Notes: a model not told the origin generated them from the sequence alone. A DNA stretch of 64,000 bases from Lachnospiraceae bacterium (GCA_024696005.1 JAILHF010000052.1:1-64000), one strand, 5' to 3'; shown: positions 45,054 through 54,599, counted from the stretch's first letter. A program made the numbers and translations.

Positions 45054-45952
45054 TCCTCTGCCTCCTTATTCCTGCGGTTGCCGGGGAGCTGTATGTAGAT
45101 TCCCATTCCCTTATCCGGCATGGACCGTCCGTAGATCGTGCCTCCGTAGTATTCCACGATGGCTTTGGCCTGCGTAAGCCCCAGGCCGTTACCGCTGATG
45201 CGGTTGGAGCCCTGGAAATTCAGTTCAAAGATATGCTCGGTCTCCTCCTCACGAAGTCCCATCCCGGTATCCTTCAGAACGATAAAAATATCATCCCCCA
45301 CCGTGGATATCGTGATCACAAGAGTTCCGGCTCTCTGCATGTACTTGATCGAGTTGTCTATGATATTGCGGAACAGGATGCGCAGCCGGGAAGGCTGAGC
45401 TTTCACAAAGATGTTTTCTTCCGCGGATGAGATCTGGATCGTCATCCCTGCTTTCCTGGCTGCTTCCGTAAGCTCGTCGACCGCTTCCCGGGCCACCTTG
45501 ATGATGTCGATCATCAGGGGCGTTTCTTCCGCCGGCGGCAGGAAATCCGTGGCCTCCGAACGAAGGACACCGAGCTGCTCCTCCGCATTCTTGACCGCAG
45601 CCTGAAGGGAACTCAGCTTCTGCTCGTTCACGGCCGCATCGTTCTTGAGCTTTTCCACTTCCTCCTTGCGGGAATTGAGTTCGATCTCACGCGCGTCCAA
45701 TGCCCTCTGCATCGTCGCCTTTTCGTTCTCCCTTTCGATCCGCAAAACGGAAAGCTCCTGCTGCAGTTCGTCCGTCCCGGTATAATCATTCCGCTCCGTA
45801 CTGTAGATGAAGGCCAGAAGCATCAGACACATGCTGTGCAGAAGGACCATCAATACCAGTACCCAGGTCGGCCATCCGCGCAAAAGGGACACTGCCGTCA
45901 GGACAAAAAACACCAAAGCAAAAAAGCCTACCCAACCTTTTGTTTTATGCAT
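45050..45952 (-). CDS. Membrane HATPase protein lacking the phospho-acceptor His
   Basis: 300 residues. Two closely spaced membrane helices (about 6-48), a coiled coil (about 65-130) and a histidine-kinase-type ATPase domain: N-box FRNIIDNSIKYM, G1 box DTGMGL, G2 box GNGLGLTQAKAIV. The dimerisation region (MIDIIKVAREAVDEL) has no H-box His, and no response regulator lies nearby. It may be a kinase that acts on another protein, such as a STAS partner, or simply an ATP-dependent sensor. It overlaps the FtsE-like gene by eight bases. Confidence 0.85.
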   Translation of the reverse strand: MHKTKGWVGFFALVFFVLTAVSLLRGWPTWVLVLMVLLHSMCLMLLAFIYSTERNDYTGTDELQQELSVLRIERENEKATMQRALDAREIELNSRKEEVEKLKNDAAVNEQKLSSLQAAVKNAEEQLGVLRSEATDFLPPAEETPLMIDIIKVAREAVDELTEAARKAGMTIQISSAEENIFVKAQPSRLRILFRNIIDNSIKYMQRAGTLVITISTVGDDIFIVLKDTGMGLREEETEHIFELNFQGSNRISGNGLGLTQAKAIVEYYGGTIYGRSMPDKGMGIYIQLPGNRRNKEAEE

Positions 45953-46613
45953 ATCCTTTTCCCTCTGTTTCCGGAAGCGCCCTCTCGCGGTGATCGGGCA
46001 CCTCCTTTTTTACATTTTCAAGATCATGGGTCGCCAAAAGCACCGTTACGCCCTGGCGATGGATCAGCTCCAGCAGATGCAGAAGCTCCCTGGAAGCTCT
46101 GGGATCCAGATTGCGGCTCGGTTCATCCGCCAGCAGCAGCTTCGGATCGTTCAAGATCGCGCGGGCCAGACACACTTTCTGCTGTTCTCCTCCGGAAAGC
46201 TCCGCCGGCAGACGCTTATGCAGCCGGTCGATCCCGAGGAAGGCCAGCACATGGAGTATGCGCTCGTCCGTCTCCTTCCGTCCCCAGCCGTAGATCCTTC
46301 TGGCAAGACTTAGGTTGTCATAGACCGAAAGGTCCGCAACCAGCCTGAAGTCCTGAAAGATCACGCCGAGCTTTCTTCGGAAAAACGGGACGCGGGAAGG
46401 CGGCAGAGCTCCGATATCCTCTCCGTCCACCAAAATCCGCCCCTCGCTCAGCTGTTCCTCTCTGGTCAGGAGCTTTAGCAGTGTGGTCTTTCCGATGCCG
46501 CTCCGGCCGGTCAGGACCAGGAATTCGCCGTCTCCCACTATCTCGGAAAAATGTCGCAGAGCAAAGCTTTCACTGCCCGCATAGCACTTTCCCACATCTT
46601 CAAAAAGGATCAT
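45945..46613 (-). CDS. FtsE-like ABC ATPase without FtsX
   Basis: 222 residues. Walker A GRSGIGKTT, signature LSGGEQQK, Walker B LLLADEP, H-loop ATHD. The segment FFRRKLGVIFQDFRL is the FtsE hallmark. FtsE normally pairs with the membrane protein FtsX to activate cell-wall hydrolases at division, but no FtsX-like gene is in this window. The D-loop reads SRNLDP instead of TGNLDP. The start codon overlaps the STAS stop (ATGA), and the end overlaps the HATPase gene, so all three are coupled. It may borrow chromosomal FtsX or act with the SH3/HATPase proteins. Confidence 0.85.
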   Translation of the reverse strand: MILFEDVGKCYAGSESFALRHFSEIVGDGEFLVLTGRSGIGKTTLLKLLTREEQLSEGRILVDGEDIGALPPSRVPFFRRKLGVIFQDFRLVADLSVYDNLSLARRIYGWGRKETDERILHVLAFLGIDRLHKRLPAELSGGEQQKVCLARAILNDPKLLLADEPSRNLDPRASRELLHLLELIHRQGVTVLLATHDLENVKKEVPDHRERALPETEGKGYA

Positions 46614-46909
46614 TCGATCGTAAAGATATCCGCGAAACCGGTGTCCTCCAGGATCTCCATGACATCATCGTTCACGTTGATCAGCTTCATGGAACCGCCC
46701 TTGGAGGAAGCTGTTTTATGACCGAGCAGCAATGCACGAAGGCCGGCCGAAGAAATGTAATCCAGCTGGATAAAATCCAGGATCAGATGGCTTCCCTTCT
46801 GAAATGCTTTCAGGATCTGATCCTGAAGCTCGGGGCTGGTATTCGTATCTACTCTGCCTTCCACCGACAGGGTGATCTTATCGCCGTCTCTGTTTTCTGT
46901 GATCGTCAT
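46610..46909 (-). CDS. STAS-domain anti-sigma factor antagonist, promoter-proximal
   Basis: 99 residues from the ATG at 46909. The frame opens further up at 46942, but GAGAGG sits about nine bases before the chosen ATG and the STAS fold starts there. The phospho-acceptor motif is YISSAGLRALL (Ser53/Ser54). It is the first gene behind the strong promoter at 46955-46983. It is a close relative of the STAS protein at 17326-17610, so both may be substrates of the two RsbW-like kinases 28 kb downstream. Confidence 0.92.
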   Translation of the reverse strand: MTITENRDGDKITLSVEGRVDTNTSPELQDQILKAFQKGSHLILDFIQLDYISSAGLRALLLGHKTASSKGGSMKLINVNDDVMEILEDTGFADIFTIE

Positions 46910-46954
46910 TCTTTTGTCCTCTCTTTCTTTTTTTGGGTGCAAAAATGCCGTTTT

Positions 46955-46983
46955 ATTATACTATAAAAACAGCCATTTTTCAA
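46955..46983 (-). promoter_or_regulatory. Promoter of the STAS/FtsE/SH3/AAA+ unit
   Basis: Minus-strand TTGAAA (46978-46983) and a perfect TATAAT (46955-46960) are 17 bases apart. It starts 7 bases past the gpI-like stop codon and gives a leader of about 40 bases before the STAS ATG. Its spacer (GGCTGTTTTTATAG) matches that of the promoter at 25848-25876. Confidence 0.85.
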
Positions 46984-46989
46984 TGTAAC

Positions 46990-48105
46990 CTAACGAAGTG
47001 TGATCACTCCGCTCATGTTCATGTTTGTATCAAGCACAGGCGGCTGTCCTTCCGGAATGGCCGCGTTCATGTCGAGGTAGGAATTTCCGTCGATCGTCGC
47101 TCCCTTATCCAGCTGTACCAGATGCAGACGCGTTCTCACGGGCTTGAACTGGTCCAGCAAAAAGAGCAGCTGATGGCGAAGGGTCTCCTTGATCTGTCCG
47201 TGCACAAGGATCGTGACATCCAGCACGCCTCCTTCCCTGAGGTTCGGAGGGATCTGCGCCCCGTCGGAAAGCAGATAGCCGCGCATGGTATTGTGTTCGA
47301 GTATGTCCGCTTCGCATCCGAGAACGATCTCTATGATGCGGGAAAGCGCCCAGCGTGTCCCTTTCCGGCGGCTGAGCTGGTAACCGTCCCGTACCAGATC
47401 CCTGCATACCTCCTCGGGCAGGAATCCGCCCGAAATGTCGATCCCCAGCCAGGAGGCATAGATCGGCAAAAGCTCGGCGGGACAGGTATCCACATCCAAA
47501 AGCTTGGGCAGATCATCGATCCGGTCCTGCAGATCGTTGTAGATCGTGGAATAGACCGACATCCAGCGATGGAAAAAGCTGTTCCTTTCCCGGTATACCT
47601 CGGGAAAGGTCTGCATGAAATTATCGCCCTGCATGAACACGGTAAGATCCGAAAGCGTGGCGACCCCGTCCCCGATCACGTCAAGCGCGAGGAAGAGATA
47701 ACGCCCCCGGATCGAATAAAGAAGCATGTCCTGCCGGTTAACGCTTCGCAGGGCGCCCAGTTCCATCATCACCCGCAGCTTTTTCGCCCTGTCCTCCTCC
47801 GGATCGGCAAGCAAGGCCGCCAGCTCCGCGGGCTCGGGCTTTCCGGGCACCCCTTCATCCAGGGCAAGCGCATAGATGTAAAAAGCCGTTTCACTTCCGT
47901 GTTCTGCCTTCAGGAAAACCCTTCCCCACTCGCTGTCGCCCCCTGCACTGTCAAGGGGCTTCAGAAAGATCGCGTGCGCGTGAACGGGCTCTCCGTCCTC
48001 GGTCTCCTGAATGGTACGGACACGGTCATCCGCAAGGATCTCAAATCCCTCCGAAAGAGCGGTTTCCCATCGGTTTTTCCGGATCCGGTATTTTCTGTCT
48101 GCCAT
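46990..48105 (-). CDS. P2 gpI-like baseplate/tail protein
   Basis: 371 residues. The core (about 165-290) matches phage tail protein I: FFHRWMSVYSTIYNDLQDRIDDLP, then PAELLPIYASWLGIDI and RRKGTRWALSRIIEIVLG. In P2-like tails gpI joins the wedge and links it to the fibre. The N-terminal ~160 residues are extra and look like a strand-rich attachment domain. No tail-fibre gene follows in the window, so this protein may itself be the outermost baseplate part. AAGGAGA precedes the ATG. It is the last structural gene before the promoter at 46955-46983. Confidence 0.88.
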   Translation of the reverse strand: MADRKYRIRKNRWETALSEGFEILADDRVRTIQETEDGEPVHAHAIFLKPLDSAGGDSEWGRVFLKAEHGSETAFYIYALALDEGVPGKPEPAELAALLADPEEDRAKKLRVMMELGALRSVNRQDMLLYSIRGRYLFLALDVIGDGVATLSDLTVFMQGDNFMQTFPEVYRERNSFFHRWMSVYSTIYNDLQDRIDDLPKLLDVDTCPAELLPIYASWLGIDISGGFLPEEVCRDLVRDGYQLSRRKGTRWALSRIIEIVLGCEADILEHNTMRGYLLSDGAQIPPNLREGGVLDVTILVHGQIKETLRHQLLFLLDQFKPVRTRLHLVQLDKGATIDGNSYLDMNAAIPEGQPPVLDTNMNMSGVITLR

Positions 48106-48114
48106 AATGTCTCC

Positions 48115-50223
48115 TTATTCCCCCCTGACGGTCTCGATCGCGATCTCGCCCGCAACACAGAGCACATCGGGTTCGGGATAGATATCCGAATCGATCACAC
48201 TTGCCTGTCCGCGGTCATCGGGCATGACGGACAATTCATAAACAAACGATACACATTCCAGCGCCTCGATGGCCGCAAAGATCTGTTTGAAAAGAAGCGG
48301 TTCCCCGAAGCCGCGTTCGGAATGCACATCATCGACAAGATTCCGTATGGTCTCCAGGATGTCTTTCCTGGGATTTTCAAAATGCCGCTTCACATAGACC
48401 GTGCCCCGGATGTGCACTTCCATGTAGCGCGGGGACAGCACAAGGACACGGGTCGTCAGAAGCCTTCTTTCTTCAAGCCTGGCCGCGATCTCCTTTTTGT
48501 AGATCCCGGACAGCTCGGGCCGCTCCCCGCCCACGCCGGGCAGCACGGCGATCTGCACCAGATTTTCCGCTTCATCGATCACGGCATGCGCCTTGCGCAG
48601 ACACAGTGCCGGCGTCTCCAGCGCGATCTTCTCATAATCCTTCGCCGTAACGGCGGTAAAGGGCGTATCGATGTCCCTGCGGAAACGCATGCCCATTTCG
48701 GCGATGGTCTCCCTGTGGGCTCCTCCGGTCCCGGCACCCGGGTTAAACCAGCGCTCCACCGGCAGCTCGCTCAAAGCCCTGAAACGGCTGTGAGCCCGTA
48801 CATTTCCCTTTTCCCCTTCGGTCACGGCTGCCGCCGCCACGAACAGATCGGCACCGATATAATCCCCGGCCTCCTCGATGATGATGCGGCCGTCGTTTTC
48901 CAGAAGATGATAATACAAAGCTCCCTCGCCGCTCTTTTCGGGGCGGACAAAATCATACAGGTATTCACCGTTTTCATCCGTCCGCCTTGCGATCAGGCAG
49001 AAGCTGTCCTGCACCAGGTGGCGGAGCGGAAGGTTCAGTTCTTGGTCATCATATCCCAGGACACGTCCGATCTCGTATTGCCGCATGACCTCTTCGCTGT
49101 AGAGAACGATGCGGATCGGATCCTTGAGCCTGGTATCCGGCTGATGCTCTTCCCCGAGAAACTCAATGGTAAAGAAGCTCTGTCTGCCGTCCGGCCCGTA
49201 TTCTCCGGGCGTGTAGCGGCAAAAACGCCCCGGCTCATCCCCGCTGTAGGAGAGCTGGTAACGCCGGTAGGACGATCCCTTTTCCTCTTTCCCGAAGACC
49301 AGGATGTGCTCCTCCGAAGCCAGCGGATGCCGCACGGTGATCCGCTCGGAACGGTGATAGATCAGAGCGGCAGCGCGGCTGTCTCTCTGCCAGAGTTCAA
49401 AAAGGAAGGGCTCGATCTGCTGGACTCTCGGCGCGACATCATAGTCGGCCCGCTCCAGAACGGCACGGATGCAATAGCCTTCGCGCGGAGTCTCCCTGCA
49501 GACGCAGGCTCCGTCCGGAATGCGGAGCCGGATCTCGCCGCTGCTCAAAAAGCATCCGGTGAAATCCCTGACCTTGATCTCGGAAAAACCTTTATCGGTA
49601 TAGCATTCCCAGCGGATCGCGGCAAAAACGTTGTCCTGGCGGTCATCCACGGGGTTTCTTCCCGCCGCCTCCAGAAGGGTCAGATAAAGGATCAGTTCCT
49701 TTTCCGCCTCCGGCAGGCTGTCCGAAACCAGGTAGAGCGCATTTCCGGGCACGGCTTTTTCCCCGAACACCGGCAGCCCGACCGGAACATCCCTTTCCGC
49801 CAGCGAGCTCATGTCCGTAAACTCATCCGAGCCGTCCTCCTGCGCATAGATCCCGAGGATTTTGCCCCCGATGGCAGCCGGACGGTTTGTTTCAAAGATC
49901 AGTCCTCCCAGGGAAAAACGGCTTCCTGCCGGGAGGAGCGTGTTTTCCCGGACACCTTCCGCCTTGAGCAGGACACGGGCACATTTACCTTTGGCAGGTT
50001 TGAATCCTGCCAGGGCAAAAAGACGTCTTCTCGCCTCGTAAGTCACGTTCGGGATATTGCTTGCCTGCAGGGCACTGAAAACGCTCAGATTCTCCAGGAC
50101 CGTGATGCCCGGATCCGAGGGATTGAAATTGCTCCACTCATCGGAAAACAGCGGGATCTCCGTCAGGGCATCCGCGATGATCTCTTCATAGGTTTTCGGT
50201 CTTGCTTCCTCGATCCTAAGCAT
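48115..50223 (-). CDS. Baseplate wedge protein, J-like (Afp12 group)
   Basis: 702 residues. The N-terminus (EEIIADALTEIPLFSDEWSN, then NPSDPGITVLENL) and the C-terminal gp6/J core (TPFTAVTAKDYEKIALETP, RFRRDI) are those of baseplate J family proteins. Such proteins form the wedge ring that surrounds the hub and triggers sheath contraction. The start overlaps the end of the preceding wedge gene by eight bases, with GGGAGAAG before the ATG. It is shorter than its partner and lacks obvious insertions. Confidence 0.9.
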   Translation of the reverse strand: MLRIEEARPKTYEEIIADALTEIPLFSDEWSNFNPSDPGITVLENLSVFSALQASNIPNVTYEARRRLFALAGFKPAKGKCARVLLKAEGVRENTLLPAGSRFSLGGLIFETNRPAAIGGKILGIYAQEDGSDEFTDMSSLAERDVPVGLPVFGEKAVPGNALYLVSDSLPEAEKELILYLTLLEAAGRNPVDDRQDNVFAAIRWECYTDKGFSEIKVRDFTGCFLSSGEIRLRIPDGACVCRETPREGYCIRAVLERADYDVAPRVQQIEPFLFELWQRDSRAAALIYHRSERITVRHPLASEEHILVFGKEEKGSSYRRYQLSYSGDEPGRFCRYTPGEYGPDGRQSFFTIEFLGEEHQPDTRLKDPIRIVLYSEEVMRQYEIGRVLGYDDQELNLPLRHLVQDSFCLIARRTDENGEYLYDFVRPEKSGEGALYYHLLENDGRIIIEEAGDYIGADLFVAAAAVTEGEKGNVRAHSRFRALSELPVERWFNPGAGTGGAHRETIAEMGMRFRRDIDTPFTAVTAKDYEKIALETPALCLRKAHAVIDEAENLVQIAVLPGVGGERPELSGIYKKEIAARLEERRLLTTRVLVLSPRYMEVHIRGTVYVKRHFENPRKDILETIRNLVDDVHSERGFGEPLLFKQIFAAIEALECVSFVYELSVMPDDRGQASVIDSDIYPEPDVLCVAGEIAIETVRGE

Positions 50224-53200
50224 GTTCTTCTCCCGTTTTGTAAAGGATGTTTATCGTGTGCCGGCCGCTGCAGCAAACCATGAACGGTCCGGCCTTCAGG
50301 GCATCGTAATCCACCTCATGCTCCCCCTCGTGGTCGGTAAAATTGACCGTGATGGAAGTCTTTCGTATCAGTGCCTGCTTCCGTATCCCGGCCAGCTGCA
50401 TCAGGATCTGCGTTTTCTTGGGCATGACCCCGATCTCCCAGCCGTCGGCCGACTCTCCTCCGCCGTTGACCGGATCGAGATAACGCTCCAGGATCTCCCG
50501 GATGCTGCTCTGCAGCTCAAAGGCGTTGTCCATGTCCGCGACCTCCAGCCATACCGAAACGGAGACTGCGGCAAAGATCGGTTCCACGATATGCAGACGG
50601 GAAGGCACCACCGTGATCTCACAACGTTCCAGAAGATAGTGCCTCAGCGGCTCCTCCAGCCGGTGGAAGGAAAACGATCCGTCCCCGTGATCCCGCATCA
50701 GCAGGACAAGGGAGAGTTCCGCAGGATCTTCCCTGCCGTCGATCGTGCGTCCCATCACGCCGCTCACCTTGTCGATCACCGAAGAATAACTCAGGATGGC
50801 ACGCTTATAGTCGCTCAGGCTCACGCAGCGGTTCCTGGAATTGATCCGGTCCGCTCCGCGGAGCAGGGCCTCCTGGACAGTCTCCATGTTGCTGCCGCCG
50901 TATGCCCGGACCGGGTTGTATACATTGTCGACGAACATGGGCTCTACCGGCATGGTATCCAAAAGCCCGGCTGCGACATTTCCGGTCTCTCCGGCGCATG
51001 TCCTGAGCCTCACGCGGAATGCCACATCATCCGTGACACGGGGCATCTCGGTATGCACGCCGTCGCCGAAAAGGATCTCTCCCGTCAGGCGGTCGATCCT
51101 GTAGCAGCGTCTCGCATCCCAGGCGTCATTCCTGCTTTCGATCCCGTCCCACTCATCAAACTGCTCCACTTCATGCCAGCGCACCATGCAGGAGACGATA
51201 TTTCCGATGATGTCCTTTTCCAGGATCACATCCTCGGGATGTTCGAGCTGCAGGCTTTTCATTTCCTCGCGGCCGAGCGAGGCCCGCTCGTTCACCCATA
51301 CCTCGGCATCCAGTATGTTCTCCGCTCCGAGAAATACCCGGTATCTCGGCTGCACCTCATCGATATAGAAATCCTGTTCCGGCACATGGATCGCGTTGCT
51401 GACCGTCACGGCGTTCATCAGGATGTTTTCGACATGCACCATGCAGCGCCGGCTGTCTTTCTCCGTCTGCGCGGCTTCCCGGCGTATCCGGATCCAGTAG
51501 CGTTTTCTTCCTTCCAGCGTCGCAGCCGCAAAATCCGGCGGCGGAAGAAACATGACGATGCCGGAATGCGTGAAATCCTCGGTCCCGTCCGAAACCTTGA
51601 TCTGCTGAAAACCTCTTCTCGTGCTGTATTCAAAACAGCACTGCACGCCGCGCTGTCCCAGTCCGCCCTGCAGCAGGAATAGGATCCCGATGGGACCCGA
51701 AGCCAGCGGCGCGTCTAAGCCCAGATACAGTGCGTCATCCGAATAGGGGATCGGCGTAAAGACCGGGCATTCTTCCCCGTGGGAGCTCTCGAGTTTCAGC
51801 TCCCGGAATTTTGTCCCGCTTATGGAACAGATCGATCCCGGGCGCAGCTCCCGTCCCTCATAACTGTAACTTATGTCCAGGCCGGAAATGACGGGATAAT
51901 GGTGGACCGCCGGCCTCATGTAGCAGTTATCCGTTCGGAGCAGGCGGAAACGCAAAAGCCTTCCGCGATACCCTCCGTTGGAGGACACTTCCCAGTCGGC
52001 CGGACATTCAAACGCCAGTTCATAATCCCCGGGCTGCTCACCGGCAAAAAGCGTGCGGTATTCCTTTTCGCAGCGCAGCTGTTTCCAGCCGATCCCGTTA
52101 AAATATTCGATCGTGGCTTCATCGGCAAAGACCTCGGTGATCACCTCGTCTTTCACGGATCTGCTCTTGCGCTTGATGATCCGCAGCTCGCTTTCTTCCT
52201 TTTCGGGGCTGAGCTCGATGGCGTGCTCCTCAAAGCGGAGATGAAAGCGCATGCTCACACGAGCCCCGGGCTTGTTGAAATAGGAATCCATTCCGATATA
52301 GCATTCCGCAAAAGGCGCCAGCGTCTCTCCGAAAAGCGCGAATTCCTCCGCCCGCAGTTCCCCGGTCCCGTCTCCCACGTGATCCGCTGTCCGCGCCCTG
52401 CCCTCGGAACCGATGCGGATATCCTTGATCGTGATCGTTTCGGTCACGGGATGACGCGCTTCCAGCTTGACGCAGGTACAGCTCGAGACAAAGTCCCCGT
52501 CTTTTCCTTTCCCACGCTCCATTTTCAGACGGAACGCCCCGTCGGAGCCCACGGACATGTCCGAAAAAGCTTCCCAATGGTCCGTGTCGTACCAGGCAAA
52601 CTCCATCTCCCCGTTCTTGATCAGACGGTTCAGATCCTCGTTCCCTTCCAGGCGGATCCGCAGTTCTTCCCCGTCCACATCAAATACCGAAGGATGGTTC
52701 AGAGCCAGGACATGCCTGCCGATGCTTCCTTCCTCTCCGAAAAGGACAAAGGGCTTCATCTCGTTTCCGGAATAAGCAGGCATCTGCTCCCCGCTCTCCT
52801 CCTCATCCGTACGCACACGCCTGGGGATCTCTCCCTCAAAGAGTTCGGGCGTTGCAAAATCGCCGCGGAGCGGGATGATCGTGCCGTCTTCCAGGTCCGT
52901 CATGAAGATATCCGTGATGCGCGCGGAACTGACGTACAGATCCCGGTCCGTTTCAAAGACCGGCTTGCCCGCATCCCCCGTTTCCGTCGTGACAAGCGTC
53001 CCACGCGGCACGTTGGCCCCGTCGACCACATTGTCCACGAGCTCAAAGCAGACCATGCTCCCCGCAGGGACCGCCCGCTTCAGCGTGAGGTCCAGGAGAT
53101 TCACGAAAGCGGCATGATAGATCCCGGTCACATGATTCATGCTCCGGATATTGTCCGCCAGCTGTCTGGCAAAGATCCGTGAGATCGTGGACCCGATATC

Positions 53201-53302
53201 GGGATCCTGAACGGAAAAATGCCATTCCGGGGTAAAGGATGCCGCCAGTTCACCCATGCGGTGCTCCAGCTCCTCCGCACTCCGTTCGTCTGCCTTATAC
53301 AT
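50216..53302 (-). CDS. Large baseplate wedge protein, J-like (Afp11 group)
   Basis: About 1028 residues. Opening ASFTPEWHFSVQDPDIGSTISRIFARQLADN and C-terminal core (CVSLSDYKRAILSYSSVIDKV) are typical of eCIS baseplate J proteins. The frame extends up to 53365, but I place the start at the ATG (53302) that overlaps the gp25 stop codon as ATGTATAA, with GGAAG upstream. An ATG at 53323 is the alternative. A long beta-rich middle (about 330-700) is larger than in phage J. Forms the inner wedge with the next gene product. Confidence 0.9.
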   Translation of the reverse strand: MYKADERSAEELEHRMGELAASFTPEWHFSVQDPDIGSTISRIFARQLADNIRSMNHVTGIYHAAFVNLLDLTLKRAVPAGSMVCFELVDNVVDGANVPRGTLVTTETGDAGKPVFETDRDLYVSSARITDIFMTDLEDGTIIPLRGDFATPELFEGEIPRRVRTDEEESGEQMPAYSGNEMKPFVLFGEEGSIGRHVLALNHPSVFDVDGEELRIRLEGNEDLNRLIKNGEMEFAWYDTDHWEAFSDMSVGSDGAFRLKMERGKGKDGDFVSSCTCVKLEARHPVTETITIKDIRIGSEGRARTADHVGDGTGELRAEEFALFGETLAPFAECYIGMDSYFNKPGARVSMRFHLRFEEHAIELSPEKEESELRIIKRKSRSVKDEVITEVFADEATIEYFNGIGWKQLRCEKEYRTLFAGEQPGDYELAFECPADWEVSSNGGYRGRLLRFRLLRTDNCYMRPAVHHYPVISGLDISYSYEGRELRPGSICSISGTKFRELKLESSHGEECPVFTPIPYSDDALYLGLDAPLASGPIGILFLLQGGLGQRGVQCCFEYSTRRGFQQIKVSDGTEDFTHSGIVMFLPPPDFAAATLEGRKRYWIRIRREAAQTEKDSRRCMVHVENILMNAVTVSNAIHVPEQDFYIDEVQPRYRVFLGAENILDAEVWVNERASLGREEMKSLQLEHPEDVILEKDIIGNIVSCMVRWHEVEQFDEWDGIESRNDAWDARRCYRIDRLTGEILFGDGVHTEMPRVTDDVAFRVRLRTCAGETGNVAAGLLDTMPVEPMFVDNVYNPVRAYGGSNMETVQEALLRGADRINSRNRCVSLSDYKRAILSYSSVIDKVSGVMGRTIDGREDPAELSLVLLMRDHGDGSFSFHRLEEPLRHYLLERCEITVVPSRLHIVEPIFAAVSVSVWLEVADMDNAFELQSSIREILERYLDPVNGGGESADGWEIGVMPKKTQILMQLAGIRKQALIRKTSITVNFTDHEGEHEVDYDALKAGPFMVCCSGRHTINILYKTGEEHA

Positions 53303-53750
53303 CGTCTCTGTTATCTTCCGGTTCATAGAATTCGCTTTCGCCCTCTTCTTCCTCATTGATCGCATTCAGATAAAAGGGAAATACCAGATTGTCCCTGGTA
53401 TTGGTCCTGCTGATCACATAATCCACGTTCACCAGCAGAACACCCGATTTCGCATGGTTCTCCGTCGTGATCTCGACATCCGAGATCCTGGGTTCCTGAT
53501 GGATCAGCAGCTCCCGCAGGGAATACACCAGCATCGAGATCGATGTGTGGGTCATGTCCACGAAGGTATAAGATAAAAGTGTGCTGCCGAATTCCGGGCG
53601 TGTGATGCGCTCCGTCTGCTGCGTCATCAGGATCAGATATACCGATTCCTTGATGCTTTCCGCGTCGGATGACGTGGCGAAGCGTCCGGTCGCCGGATCG
53701 ATCTGCGGCGGAAATTTCATCCCCGTCCCCAAAAACGAATATGCTGCCAT
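53295..53750 (-). CDS. gp25-like baseplate protein (GPW family)
   Basis: 151 residues. Contains the GPW/gp25 core: TSDAESIKESVYLILMTQQTERITRPEFGSTL in outline, with the EFG motif, and ending PFYLNA. gp25 nucleates sheath assembly on the baseplate. The acidic C-terminal tail (EEEGESEFYEPEDN) is additional. AAGGAGG precedes the ATG. The stop codon overlaps the next gene's start, as is usual for this pair. Confidence 0.95.
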   Translation of the reverse strand: MAAYSFLGTGMKFPPQIDPATGRFATSSDAESIKESVYLILMTQQTERITRPEFGSTLLSYTFVDMTHTSISMLVYSLRELLIHQEPRISDVEITTENHAKSGVLLVNVDYVISRTNTRDNLVFPFYLNAINEEEEGESEFYEPEDNRDDV

Positions 53751-53759
53751 CCTTCCTCC

Positions 53760-54581
53760 TTATCCAAGCTTGATCGGGGTGCCGGATACGGTGACCGGCC
53801 CGCTGCTCTCAACCTTTGTCATGGAATTGCCTTTCAGTGTCGTGTTTGCCCCGGTGATCTCCACGCTTCCGTTTGCCTCGAGCTTGATGCTCTCCGTGGC
53901 CTTCATGTTGATCTTGGAAGCGTTCAGTTCCACCGTTCCGTTGCTCCCGTTCATCGTCAGGGTGATGTTGTCCCCCACCTTGACGGTCAGCTTTTTATCG
54001 GTCTGAACCTCGATATTGCCTTTTCCGTCCGCCGTGTTGATCTTGATGATGTTCTTTCCGTCTTTATCCGAGATCTGGATCAGATCCTTTTCGTTGTTCA
54101 TCAGGATCTTGTGCTCTTCCGCCGCGGTGATGATGCTGATCGTATCCTTTCCGCCGTCGGTGTCCTCGTCGTCGTCCTCAAAGATGATGGTGCTTCCGTG
54201 CCTGGTCACGATGCGCTTGATGCGGTTCTTCTCATGCACGGATTTGGTAAGGAACTTGTCGTTTACCAGCGGGATGCAGCCGATCACATAGGGCCGTTCG
54301 ATGTTCCCCTGCTCAAACGCCACCAGCACCTGGTCCCCCACCTCGGGCAGGAAATAATGTCCCCAGGATTTGCCGCTGGAGGGCTGCATTACCCTTGCCC
54401 AGAGAAGTTCATTGGAATCGGCGTCACGGGTATGGATGCTCACGCACACGCGCCCCTTCATATTCTCGTCGTAGTTTTTCGTCACCTGCCCCAGCAGGAT
54501 CCCGTCGATGCGGTTATCCCCGGTTTCGGTCTTTTCCACCTGCTTTTTTGCTATCTCGTCAACGATCTCAAAGAGTGCCAT
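53760..54581 (-). CDS. Spike protein with gpV/gp5 OB fold and beta-helix
   Basis: 273 residues. An OB-fold baseplate V domain (about 25-100: ILLGQVTKNYDENMKGRVCV, EVGDQVLVAFEQGN, YVIGC) is followed by a beta-helical needle of short repeats (NIEVQTDKKLTVKVGDNITL, INMKATESIKLEANG). The end (SGTPIKLG) is plain, with no PAAR cap domain on it and no separate PAAR gene in the window. Many eCIS carry hub and OB spike as one VgrG-like protein (Afp8); here they are two genes. CAGGGG precedes the ATG. Confidence 0.93.
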   Translation of the reverse strand: MALFEIVDEIAKKQVEKTETGDNRIDGILLGQVTKNYDENMKGRVCVSIHTRDADSNELLWARVMQPSSGKSWGHYFLPEVGDQVLVAFEQGNIERPYVIGCIPLVNDKFLTKSVHEKNRIKRIVTRHGSTIIFEDDDEDTDGGKDTISIITAAEEHKILMNNEKDLIQISDKDGKNIIKINTADGKGNIEVQTDKKLTVKVGDNITLTMNGSNGTVELNASKINMKATESIKLEANGSVEITGANTTLKGNSMTKVESSGPVTVSGTPIKLG

Positions 54582-54599
54582 CTCTTAACCCCTGCCGCC

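Noticed and set aside
45050-45952. A classical two-component histidine kinase.
   Set aside because: There is no H-box His in the dimerisation region and no response regulator gene in the neighbourhood.
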